A stretch of DNA of 64,000 bases, taken from assembly GCF_040807025.1 (NCBI RefSeq), contig NC_090982.1, positions 89,405,463 through 89,469,462 on the forward strand, in the 5' to 3' direction. A program made the translations under genes and the position numbers. How positions within the stretch are numbered: position 1 is the first letter of the stretch; each line of letters opens with the position of its first letter. Shown here one piece after another: positions 22,801 to 34,700 of this stretch. The stretch comes from Struthio camelus (lineage: Eukaryota > Chordata > Aves > Struthioniformes > Struthionidae). A model generated the notes under the pieces. The model was given only the letters and a program-made list of their open reading frames with translations, did not search any database and was not told the origin of the DNA.

Positions 22801-25800
22801 AGTACTGAACTATTAAGGTTATGCTATGTGAGAAGTGTTTTTGAGAACTTCAGTTCCACTCAAAAGTAGTGAAAAAAAGATTTTTCTGTGGAACCAGAAC
22901 CTCAGAGAGTCTCCTTAGGATTGCTGCCCAGGGGTGACAACATTCCTCACCTGCCCCAGGCCGCACCTGCCACCTCAGGACGTGCTGGCAGGGGGACGGG
23001 ACACGACCCTAAGGGATGACAGTGGTGCAGTGAGGTCCAGGCTGGAAAGAAACCGCAGATGCTAAGCCCCATGGTGTAGGCAGGCACTGGGAAGGGAGCA
23101 GCAGCTGCGTGGGAGAGTAGTTTCTGAGGGGGAGAAGGGACAAAGAGGCAAGATACTCCACATCTGAAACAGTGGATTATCCCCCGCGGACAATATGTGC
23201 ACGTCCTGGAGGAGCCAATGCTCACGATGTGCTCGCAATCTCCCCGAGCAGGCTGACATTAAACACAATCTAATCAGGGCCGCAGCAGGTGCAGAGAGAT
23301 TCAGGCATTGTCACCACTGACAGCAACGGATGTCTTGCCAGGGAATAACTGTTTGCCATCATGTGGCATGGGAAAACACATGTGTTTTATTGGGAGGTAA
23401 CTGGGCCAGAGCAGCTGGGGGTGGGGACATGCTGCTGACCCACCTCGCCATCCTACAGGGACCACTCCATCACCTGGGGACCCCTTCCAGCAAGATAACT
23501 ATCCTATATTTGTTCCTTTTGTGAGAGACAAACCAAAAGACGCTCACCACCTGCCCTTTTGTACAAAAGAAGCGAAAGCCACCAGAGACTGTCTCAAAGA
23601 AGGCTGATAAAACTGTAAACATGCGCTGCCCCTGGACATTGAAACCCTCTGGGCTGAGTCTGTGCTTAGGCTGGATGATCCCCTAGTTCATCCCCTCCCT
23701 CTTCTGTAGGACCTGATCCTTCTGCCTCCTTTTACGTCAAACAGGAGAGGGGTATTTCCAGTGCTGGGCACATCGAATTAGCCACTTTGCATGCTACATG
23801 GTGATGCGTTATGCAAGCAGAAATGCCTCCCTACCCTCTCAGAAATGACTACTGGATGTATTCTTAAATATTTTTGGTGTTTAGGTTGTTGGGTGTTTTT
23901 AAGACTTTAGTAACACTTTAGAACACTCGAAGGTTGCACAAGACAGGGAAGCAGGTGATTCTGATGCGGAGCAATTCCCTCCCCGTCACCATGCGAATAT
24001 ATGCAAAGTTATCTAGGGCAGAGTGTGCAGCCGCAGGTAATGCCAAAGCCCAGTAATGAATTAAGCTATCTGGTAAGGACCGCAGATGTTACCCGAACGA
24101 GAGGAGTTTTGGAACAGACACTTGGATTCTCACGTTGATGGTAGAGGAAGGCCAACCGTCTATTAATGCCATTGGTTTCCTTTTGTTTAAGTCTGCAAAC
24201 ATGCTACCTTTTGTAACTTTCTTCTGGACGATGGCTTCAGACGCTTCATTTTCCTCAGAAGATTTTATGCTGATATTTATAAACTTGCCTTGTTTTCATT
24301 TGTAGTTAGCCATTTAACTCCTAAATGGACTTCTAAAACCCTCTGCAGGGCTGTGTTTGGGGGGCAGGTCTGTTCCCTGGCCTATCTTCTGGTTCTAGCA
24401 AATTCCTCAGAGAAGGTTTAAGAACTTGCCGTGGGTACGTACATAAGGATTAGTGAATCTATGGTTTTAGATTTGTCTGTCCTTCATACTTGTATACGTA
24501 TGTATACACATGAGGAATATACATCTGTGCCCTTAATGCTGGGTCCTCAAGTGCTGCTGTCAGAGCGTGAGGAAGGCAGAGGCAAAGGGCTGTTTTCCTC
24601 CTCATTGCCCACATTTGAGGGTGCAGGGTGAGACCAGCTGGCTCCCAAGTGGTGCGGGGTTGTCGGATCAGCAGCTGCATGCCATGGGAATAACTGCATT
24701 CTGGGACATTGGAAGCCCTTTGGACATGTGAAAGCTGATCATCGCATATGCTCAGCAGCATGGCTGAGCTGGCAGAGCCAGGCGGTGGGCTTCTCCCTCC
24801 AGCGGAGCCTGGGAGCACTGTTTTGTGTTCCTACGAGACGTTCAGCGGGGCAGGGCTCCAGCGCGCACCGTGCTGGCAGGCTTGGGCTCCCCAGGAAATG
24901 CAGAAGCAGCCCCATTTCTTTCACAGCGGTATTGGGGGTCTTTGCTGGAGGTCACTCAAATTCTGTGGCCATTCCAGGTCTCACCCCACATGTCAGCACA
25001 CTCAGTGCTGCACAGGAGTCTTGCCCTTGCCATGGCGCCGGGGAGACTCCTGTTTTTCCTGCACTGGTACAAACATAGAGGAGAAGCAGAGAGGTCCCCT
25101 GTCTCCCAGTAGTCTGACAATTGGGGCTGTCTTTGGGCCCTGGAAAACTCGAGGTTGGACTCCTGCTGCTGGAGGAAACCAAGTCTTGTCTGTCCTCTTG
25201 CCTAGGGAAGCTCCTCTAGAAAAAGGAAGCAATACCATGCAGCACCACATATTGACTTGATTCACTGGAGAAAAAAGCATGCATGAAAAATACCCTCCAG
25301 AGGCTGACAATGGGAGTCCTGAAGGAACAGTGGTCCCTTGACACCAGGCACGTGGTACCTGAAGACCCTTCTGCATATGCTGAGTGTCTTGCTGATGAGT
25401 TTTAGGCAGATGTTTGCTGACTGCAGGCACTCCTTGTTCATCATGCTGGTTATTTCGATCCTGTGTGGAGACATAGCTTCCTCTGGGCATTGGGCACCTG
25501 AAAGCTGGGGACATCTCAGCTGCTTCAGTGATACAAAGTGTCCCCAGATGGTGCTCTGCTTGTTTTTCTCTTCTTCACCTTTTGTGTGGCTTTTTCTGAC
25601 TGCTTAGGAAGCTGGGACGCCATCAGAGATCTGGTTTTCAGTGCTGTATGTGAATAAGATCATTCTCAAAACCAGAAGAACATCCTCCCCGCTTACTTTC
25701 CTAGTGTTTGTTTTGTTTTGATTCTCCACAGCTGACATATGTCCCCCAAGGACTTTTGAACAAAGCAGGAGATCTTTGTCAGATTATTTTGGTGCCTGAT

Positions 25801-27980
25801 TGCACAGATGATTTGAGACTTCATACCAAAATGCCAGCACCAGGCCCCTCTTTTGTGGCAGCAGGTCAGGCTGACCCCAGTACATCCGCAGCTCCTCTAA
25901 AGGGGGCTGCCCAGGGCGCTGGCATCGCCTGAGGGAGCAGCAAGGAAAGCTGACCTTGTTTGTGCCCAGCCTGCCCTTCCACGGGATGGCAGTGCTTGCA
26001 CAGGTATGGACTTAACGGTCCTGCTCTTGGGCAGGATGAACATCAGCTCTGCACAGAGACAGTGCATCCAGTGGCTGAGGTCAGAAAGGTACCAACTGCT
26101 CTCAAAATCAGTTTGAAAATAATGGTGGTGGGCTGGCCAGGCGCTAGCACCTCTTCCACAGCCCGGTCTGTGGAAGCCTCTTCCTGCCTGTCTCCTGGTG
26201 CAGGCAACAGGGCCTTGCTAGAGCTCCCTGTGCAGACAAGCTCTTCAGGGCATGTTTTTCCAAACTTGCTTTGTGCACTTGGTTTCTCAAGTATAGCTGG
26301 TTTTGTGGTAGCAGTGTGCATCAGAGCCCCCCATTTCCCACCACAGGGACAGCTCTTGGTGACAGGATGCAGCAGCAGCCCCGCAGCTGGGGCTCACTGT
26401 CTCTCTGCTCCATGGCTCAAAACCTGGGCATGACAGATATAATGTCCCTGTTGTCCTTGTCCTTGTCCTCCTCCACAAGCTGTGCTGGATGTTCCCCATA
26501 AAGCAATTCAGGAACCAGCCTAGGGACATCTGTGTGTCCTAGAGGAAAGGGGAGGTAACTTTTTGTGATGATTTTTATTCATTTCAATAAAATCCCTCAT
26601 AGCTCCTAATGCTGCAAAGACATTCCTGACTGGGCTGTTATCTTCTGGTAGTTGGTGGTTTAGAATTCTCAATTTTGGCAGTATTCAGGTCTTCTTAATT
26701 TTGAAATTTTTTTCCTTAAGAGACATTATCCAAGGAAGAAATCATACAGTACTATTAAATCTGCACACCTCAGCTTTCTATGCTTTGCTGTTTGGGTATG
26801 GAAACTGGACATAGCATCACTCCGGGGGGGGCTTCATAACCAGGAAGTTATGCTTATTAACACTCTAAATGATATATAACACAAGCATCTGTGAATTATG
26901 TTTGGTGAAGAGCTCACCATTAATTAAATGGCAATTGTATAGACAGATTTTTAAATTTTTTATTGTACCCTCACAATATTGATAATTTTACAGGACAAAA
27001 GCAGATGTTAATCAACTTCTCAGGCCTACATTCATTCTTGACTTATTCCCCAAACAAACAACCTTTAGCACAGTAGCCAGCTCAGCTGTCAAGTGTGAAT
27101 GTCATTAAATACTGTTGCATGGAAGAATCACAGAAGAGGTAGCAATATTTGAAATCTTAAAGAAATGGAAATGGTGATGATGGCACCTGTTTTTCCCAAG
27201 GAGAGACCATTTTCCATCTTTGTAGCACAGGAGGTGAATGAAATGGAGCTCTCAACAGTCAATACAGCAACAAACTGAGGACTTTAGATGTCTCCTAACC
27301 TTCTGTAAAAATCATATTTTCTTAAAATGATCACTAGAGAAAAATGATGTGTGTAATAGGAAAGCTTGTAAGGGGTTTTGCAGCGTGGATTTTGGTGTGT
27401 GCGGGGTTTGGTTAACTGTTTAACATAAATATGAACTTGCCAATATTTTGAATATTCTAGATTGAATCCAGGGTTCTAAATCAATATATACCAAATGTAA
27501 TACTCAGCTGCAAACTACATATATGTTTTTCCCCAATCTTATCAAAATGTTTGATCAAAGCCATTGCTACCTTCTACTTGACTGGCTTTGGGATGTAATA
27601 GGAAGTGTCATTTATTGTAGGAGTTCTCATATTTTTTCCGTTATATTGATTGCGTACGTAGATACTAGCTGATAAGCACAATTAAAACCTCCTTTACATA
27701 TACTTTAGGAGAGAATGCCCATACATTTATCACAGCATAGTTATGTTTGTTGTTGTCAACCTGTGAGCAGCTTGTGTAGTGGCACCCCTGGGAACAGATG
27801 CCTTCAGGGAACTGGATCTGTGACCAACCCTGTCTCTTCTCTTTCTCTTTAGTTAGAATTTTTGACTGGGAAAAAAAGGAGGGGGGGTGAGTGTTGGCAA
27901 AATCTACAGGAAAATATTTTTCTTATTTATTCTTTCATTTTTGCCCTGCCTGGCTCCATCAAAATTAAGGACTGGAGCGT
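19801..27980. other. Long non-coding stretch, no supported gene
   Basis: About 8.2 kb without a convincing exon. Parts near 21.05-21.29 kb and 24.6-26.5 kb are somewhat GC-richer and show overlapping open frames on both strands (for example 24,748-25,260 plus and 25,002-25,514 minus, 170 codons each), which argues for composition effects rather than genes. An AATAAA occurs at 26,586-26,591 without an associated coding exon. Confidence 0.55.
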
Positions 27981-28049
27981 TCACTGTCGCTCCGGCCCCG
28001 AGTCGGTTGCGGGCCCCCGCGGGGCCATGGCCCGAGGGGCGCCCAGCTG

Positions 28050-28700
28050 CGCCAGCCACCGCCGCCTCGCGCCGCCTCGCGTCGCCTCGCGCCGCCTCAC
28101 GCCATCTCACCTTGCCTCCTGCCGCCTCCCGCCGCCCTGCCGCACCAGCCTTGCTTCGCCTCGCCTCGCCTCATGTCGCCTCGCAGCATGGCGCCTCGCC
28201 TGCCTCCCCTCGCCGTGAGTCACCTCACTGCGTGTCACGTCGCCTCACGCCGCCTCGCCTCCCCTCACCTCGCCTTGCCTTGCCGCACATCACCTCGCCT
28301 CTCGTCGCCTTGCTGCGTGTTGCCTCACTGTGCGTCGCCTCGCTGTGCGTCGCCTCGCTGTGCGTCGCCTCACCTGCCTCACTGCATGTCGCCTCACTGA
28401 GCATCCCCTCGCTGCATGTTGCCTCACCTGCCTCGCCTCTCGTCGCCTTGCTGCGCATCGCCTCGCTGGCCTCGCATCGCCTCGCCTCTCATCGCTTCGC
28501 CATGCGTTGCCTCGCTGCACATCGCCTCGCCTGCCTCGCCTCTCGTCGCCTCGCTGTGTGTCACCTCGCCTGCCTCGCCTCTCGTCGCCTCGCTGTGTGT
28601 CACCTCGCCTGCCTCGCCTCTCGTCGCCTTGCTGCGCATCGCCGAGCCAAGCCTTGCCTCGCCCCACGTTGCCTCACCTCACCACGCGTGGCCTCACCAT
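28050..28700. repeat. Degenerate CTCGC/GCCTC-rich tandem array
   Basis: The stretch is built from variants of CTCGCCTC, GTCGCCTCGCTG and CCGCCTCGC in tandem, with basic periods of about 5 to 15 bp. At about 28,525-28,641 a 39-bp unit is repeated three times in register (starts at 28,525, 28,564 and 28,603), beginning CCTCGCCTGCC and containing CTCTCGTCGCC. The plus strand is free of stops in more than one phase, producing frames of up to 321 codons rich in Ala, Ser, Arg, Leu and Pro; these reflect the repeat. CpG-containing words are frequent and many variants are TG/CA versions of the same word. Confidence 0.85.
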
Positions 28701-29170
28701 GGCCGGCGGCCTCGCCAGCGCCCCCGCTCCGAGGCGGCGTGGGGCCGCGGTCGAGGGCGCCAAGGCAAGGAGCGCCACCCTGCGCGCCCGCCCGAGCCCC
28801 ACGCCCGCGAGCGCAGCGCGCCTCGGCGCCGGGCAGAGGAGCTGGGTGAGGCCGGATCCCACCCCTCCTCTCCTGTTCGAGGACGGTTATTCCCTACGTT
28901 ATCCGGCCACCCCTCTTCTCGGTCTGAAACCTCACAGGGTCTGGATGCCTACTCCTGCCCTCAGAAGGCTTTTCCCGCTCCCGCACCCTGATGGACGCGG
29001 CCGCCAGGAAGCTTTGTCAGCAGCGGGGCTCGCTGCGCTCTCCTCAGGATCAGCCCTCCCCGCCGCCGCAGCCGGCGGCCCTGCTGCCGCCTCGCAGCTG
29101 AGCCCCGCGGATGCCGAGACACAGCCGCGCGAGCGCGGCAGCCAGGTGGGCCGGCGGTTCCCCGGTCCCC
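28690..29170. promoter_or_regulatory. CpG island next to the CTCGC array
   Basis: Very high GC and CpG density continues past the array (for example GGCGGCGTGGGGCCGCGG, GCGCAGCGCGCCTCGGCG and GCGCGAGCGCGGCAGCC). Donor-like GGGTGAGG (GT at 28,846) and CCAGGTGGGC (near 29,145) sites occur on the plus strand, compatible with a first exon of a coding or non-coding transcript. No matching coding exon was found downstream. Confidence 0.45.
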
Positions 29171-29753
29171 GTCTGCTTAGGATTTTGTTCAGTAGAGCTC
29201 TCCACAGCAGCAGCAAAGGAAGGCCTCGAGTACAGAAAATAGTGTTATTACACAAGCTGCATGGAATTTCTATAATCCTGACTCATCTTGTATAACCTTT
29301 GGAGGTGATGAGTCAGATGTCCTTCCTCCAGCAGGAGACGCCAAGAACCAGCAGAGAACTTTTGAGACTGCTGGAAAGATCCGCAGGCTGTGCCGGCTGC
29401 AAATCAGCAAGCCTCCTTTATTTTCATTTTGGCTTCAACTGTACAAACAACGCAACGGAGAGCCCAAAATCAGCAACCGCAGACAGGCAAGGCTGCTAGA
29501 GGTACCTTCCTCTGTGAGGACAGCGGGTTTCCGGAGGTAAACACAATAGAAAGATAGCAGGAAAAGTCACTCCTGTTGGAAACAACGCTGCACCTAATTC
29601 AGCTTCTTCCAGCTCTAAAGGTTTCCTGACTGGCTACCGTGGGCTTTCTTTTCACACTTAATTCTTCTGATGACTTGCTCAGAGCCCAGCTCTGGATGTT
29701 GGGGATTTTATTTTATCCTTATTTCATTTTGTGTTTATTCCGTTTTACCGGAA

Positions 29754-29813
29754 TAGCTCATTTCTGTCCACAAGACCGAGACACAGAGGGGTCAGCGCAC
29801 CTGGACTTGCTGC
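29754..29813 (+). repeat. Dispersed 60-bp repeat, copy 1
   Basis: Begins TAGCTCATTTCTGTCC and ends CTGGACTTGCTGC. It matches 31,689-31,748 in the same orientation at 58 of 60 positions; both differences are A here against G in copy 2. The flanking sequences do not match, so the duplicated block is short and sharply bounded. The family is not recognised. Confidence 0.85.
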
Positions 29814-31688
29814 CATTTTACCGGGCAGGCTCTGGAAGGCAGAAGTAAAAACACTCCTGCTGCTGCTGTCTAACACCTCCTTGAACTTGCCTCCAGAGGC
29901 TGTGCACATATTGCTTTAGGTGACACTAGACACCTGCGTAGCGCCAAGCTTGACTGCCAGTTGTCACCTTTCAGGTACCCCGTTCTCCGGTTGTTTCTGC
30001 GCCAGATTGCCAGCTGGCCTTCTGGGCAGTAACGGGAACCCTGCAGAAAGGGGTGTACAACACACGGTAAATTCTACGTTGAACGTCACGAGCTCATTGG
30101 CGTCATGAGCTATGTGGTGTTCCAAGACGCAATAAAGAAAGAAACATTCTTCTAACATCTGTCACAGATCTTCCCAAAAGACAGATGCGCCTGTACCAGT
30201 ATGCCTGTTCTCAGTCCCCTGGTTGGGTTATGTAGTCTAGTGTCTTCTTTCACTTCTAACGTCAGGAGAAAGACGTACCAGGAGGACAGAGTCATGTACA
30301 ATGAGTTCCTGTTCCTGCGGTGAACCTATGGCTGAGAGCAGCAGATGTTCCCTCAAATCAGCAGGCGCTGGGGAACAGCAGGGGTCTTCAGCTGGAGAAG
30401 CTGTGTGGCGTGTCACTAAGAGCAGGCAAACGCCGCCGGGCCAGGTGGCCAGTGCCTAACTGGTTTATTTGCTGCTGAGCTGGAAATGACAAGTGTATTC
30501 CCCCTTTCTCAGTGCTGTGTCTTATCAAGAGCGCTGGGGGTTCACACAGGGGACGAGACCTCACCTGCTCTGCGTTGAAAAGTGAAAGAAATACTCGTGG
30601 GCACCAACGTACACATGCCCAGAGTTTGCAAGAAAGCATGACAGGGAGGAGGGAAAAAAAGAATTCGAAGTTACAGCTTCAGCCCCCTATTTGTGTACCT
30701 GCCTCCAGCTAGAGAAGGCTCAACAAAAAGGGGAAAATCAGCTGCGCGCTGCACAATCTGTCCATGCTGTTCCTTGCATAATCCCACGGCTTCAAAACCA
30801 CTCCCTAGCTCTAAGTTTGCTAAGTCCCTTCACTGCTGCAGATTTGTGAGAAGCAGCTTCTTAGAAAGAAAAAATTAAAAAAGAAAAAAGAGAAATAGCT
30901 GTGATAAAAACAACTCTCCACAAAGCTGAAGGGTTGGGGTCTGTTTGGTTTCATTTCTAGGATTCATTTTACTTTTCTCTTTGGCTCTTCTGCTCAGCAG
31001 TTGCTTTTCCTGCTCCACCTCAAAGCAAGCGCTGATCACCTTACTGCAAGAAGCAGCCTTTCAGCAGGCCCCACGCACCAGCTCGGTACTACTTCGTGCG
31101 TTATCACAGGTCTGAGTTTTGCTAAATTAGCTTTAAGCTATTGAGTGGGATTAACCATTTCGATTTTGCACCTAGTGCGTTGCAGGGGACTTGCTAGAGC
31201 TGGTACCTTCAGTGAGGGCCGGGATCTCACGCAGTTATTGAGGTTTCCATGAAATGCTCTGCAGGAACAGGGAGGGTTCAGCCCTGCTCTCCCGCTCCCA
31301 CCTGGTATCCGAATTACTACTATGTGGTTCCAATTAAGTGTAGGTTTTTTGCACCTGCTTTTAGTGAGAAAGAGACAAACTCCCTTTTTCCTGCCTGACT
31401 GCTCATTAACTGCTGTTCCTCGATTTTTTTCCCTTCAAAACGCAGAGGTGGTAGCTGCAGCTGTCCCCCTGCACCATGGCCTGCCCTGGGCCCAGTGCCC
31501 AGCAATGCTCAGCAGCCACAAGCACCGGGGACGTTGTGCCTCTAAGCTGTCCTGGTTTTGGTACCGTTTTCCACCCAGGATGTCACTGCACCTTTTCAGC
31601 TGTGAGTGGCAAGTAAACTGTGCAGGTAAAGGGCCAGTGCACCCTGAGGGGAGTGCAGTGGTGACAGCCGCAGCCATGGTTAGTGACC

Positions 31689-31748
31689 TAGCTCATTTCT
31701 GTCCGCAAGACCGAGACACGGAGGGGTCAGCGCACCTGGACTTGCTGC
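31689..31748 (+). repeat. Dispersed 60-bp repeat, copy 2
   Basis: Same block as 29,754-29,813, with G in place of A at two sites. Both copies can be read as AHFCPQDRDTEGSAHLDLL in one plus frame, and both A/G differences leave that reading unchanged. No exon boundaries in common were found, so coding function is not claimed. Confidence 0.85.
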
Positions 31749-34700
31749 ACCTTCCCAGACCCATGGGAAAGGGGCCAGGCCATATTCCTCCGAACTAGCC
31801 TCCAGCACAGCTGACATCTAGGCGAGTAGAGAGCAGCGTGGGTGGCCCAAAGCCCTGTCCTTCACCTACTTGTGGCAGGGCAGCAGCAGGGGGGTCACTG
31901 ACAGCATCTGCCTCTGCTCATGCAGGCAAGCCGTGGCTCAGAAACGGCAACAGAGACCAAGCCTTGCAGCACCCTTGTGGGTAGAGAGACAGTGTATGTG
32001 TAAGTAGTCATATCTGTGGGCAATTTATTGTTACGTACTTGCTTCACTGCTTGAAGTGATGTAATGGGTAGTTAGTAGGATATATGCTTGACTGCACAAA
32101 GATTTTCTAGTCTGAGAAAATTGTATCAGGTATTTTTTAAAACAAAATATATGCATTGTAAAAATACTTTTTCTCCTTCTTGTCCTGATTATAGGATTCT
32201 AGCCCGAGAGAACAGACATTCAGCAGTTGGAAGGCTGCTCCTATAGGGAGCACCTAGCAAGGCAGTGCCATGCAGAGGACGGTCTGATGGTGAGTGAACC
32301 AGAGGATACAGTACCTGACACCTAACGGACGTTACAGTAAAGAAATCATCCCATAACCTTGTGCAAGGTTCAGCTCCAGCCTTTTCCTCCCATTACTGTG
32401 TAAATGCAGGTGAACATGCAGCATTCAAATAGCTGTTGATAGCACCATCTGCAAAAGGCTAATGGCTCATTCATTAAGCAGTGGGAGCCACAGTCTAATC
32501 AGATATTGTATGATGAATAATTCAGAAATAATTCTCGTATCTTTGAATAAATATCAAGAGAAGGAAGGAAAAAACCCCATACATATGGCATATTAAGGGA
32601 ACAAAACAGGCATTTTTCAATGTCCTAGGCTGATGAGCTTCGTTATACTGGATGTTAATCATGCAGGTGGCTAATGCCTGCAGAGAAAGCTGAGTGAGAG
32701 GTTTCTAGCCCAGCATTTGGAAGGTGTTAGTAAGCAGAAAAGACCATAGCTCATAAGTAGGTCCATTAGCTCCGCATTTTGTAATCTGTACGTAGCCCTG
32801 CTGTGCAATTTGCTGTTGACACAGGCAGAGGGCTGAATTTGTGAAGTGATGGCTAGGGACTGGTCCCGGTCTGGCCTTCTGTAGTGCTCTTCTGGGTTGC
32901 TGGGCAAGTCACTTTGATCAGCGTGTGCTGTCCCTCACCCAGCTCCTTTCCACACACACGCACCTGCACCCCTTTCGTTGGAGTTAAGCAGTGCTTTAAT
33001 CTAACCTAATTGTTCTGCTGGAGTGCATGGTGTGGCACGTCAGCAATGCTGATTGGCAAGCTAATTTTTCAGTGGGGCCTCTGTGCGGCTGATACAGATG
33101 TTATAAACAATTCCAGTTGTTTGAGAGTGTTTTAGTACAAAACAAGAACAGTCTGCAGGTGTGGACAAAGCGTGGCTGATGCAAACCAGCGTGGCAGCAA
33201 AGGAAAGTCCTTCATGATGTGCTCAAGTAAGGGAGCCACAGAGTGGTGTGAGAGGAGCTGGAGCAAGGGTTGCTTCCAGCAGGGTCTGTGCCTCCCCTTT
33301 TCCTGTCTCAATCTTGTGTTCTTCAGAAGTAGTATTCCAGCACAGAATAAATGTCTTTCCAAGTTTTGACAAAGACTGTAAAGTTCATTTGTAAAGTTCT
33401 ATTATTCATTATAAAATTCTGTTCTAAAAATAGCACATTCTGGGCTGGAAACCTGACTGTCCCCAGATCACTGTTGGTCAGAGCTCTATGTCTAGCACTG
33501 ACGTAACCCATATGGATTTTTTTGACTGCATTAAAACCTCAGTAGCAGATAATGAGCCAGAGTCGTGCTTAAAAACTCACTGTAAAGATACTGATGCTGC
33601 CAAGTGTGATATCCAGCCATCCAGGCAGCACTACTGGAAAGGTGCTGTGTGGATCTGGAGGTGTGGGTGTCCTGTATTAGGTACCTTCCCAATGATGAAT
33701 ACCTGTCTTATTTTCTCTACTTCCTTTCTGAGGACTCAGCACTTTTCAGATACCCAATTTCTTCTTTTTCCTCTTTTTCAAGCAAAAGAGCATTCCCCCT
33801 GTATAGATACTACTGGGGCTTAAATTCCTCCATAAACATGCCCTCTTATCTATATATGCAGTGACCATGCAGTACTAAGGAATGAAAAAGGATGCCATTG
33901 CAACCCTTCCCATCATGTTGTAGACACAGACATGGTTCAGCTGGATGCTCCTGACAGGATGAGATCCACACTTCTGCCAAGAATTGCAGGTATGGCTGAA
34001 CTGAGGTCTGGATCAAGGCATGTATGGGCTCCAGAAACCATCTCTGCTGCTCAGCTTTTTGTCATTTGCATGCTGTAGAGCCTGATGTGGGCCTGCCCTC
34101 ACCACAGGAGGACACAGATCCTCTGGTTTGGTCTCTGGAAGAGCTGCAAGGCTCTTCCCCCCTAACTGCCATGGGTGCCCTGCGGCTGAGGAGTCCTTCC
34201 GGAGCCCAGGGCTGCAGCGAGGTCAGCGGCTCACACAGCTTGTGTCTGCGTCCCTGCCTGCAGTCCTTGGCTACGGTGGCAGCGGGCACGCAGGATGCCT
34301 TATGCATGCAGCCCTCTGTGGAGGCCTTTCAACTGTGGCTAGGCCAGGAAAGCCCGGCCAGGGCACGGCAACTTCAGTTTCAGCCTGGGTGAATTTTGCC
34401 AAGAAGTCTGCAATGGAGATCTGCTAAAATAGCTCAGCTAGTCTGTCTGTCACCAGGGTGAACGCAAACCTCACTTCTATAAATAGTGCATCAGGAAAAG
34501 CGAACGAAGGACGTGCTCAGAAAACCATAGCAATTTCATACTGCTGGTAGAATGACTTAAGGGGCCTTCTCACATCTGCTCTGGGTGATTCCCTAGACAG
34601 AGGCTATTTTCCTGTCCATGGCATGGCTCTCCCAGGGAGACGTCCCTAGTACAGGCGTGAGTTACACCATTGCAGTCTCCTCGGCTGTTTTTGCTAGTTG

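Noticed and set aside
24431-26529. Possible multi-exon gene
   Set aside because: The open frames overlap on both strands, reading is Ser/Cys/Pro-rich and random-looking, and no consistent splice-site series was found.
27887-29295. 320- and 321-codon plus-strand frames
   Set aside because: They arise from the CTCGC/GCCTC array, with several phases and the opposite strand also open.
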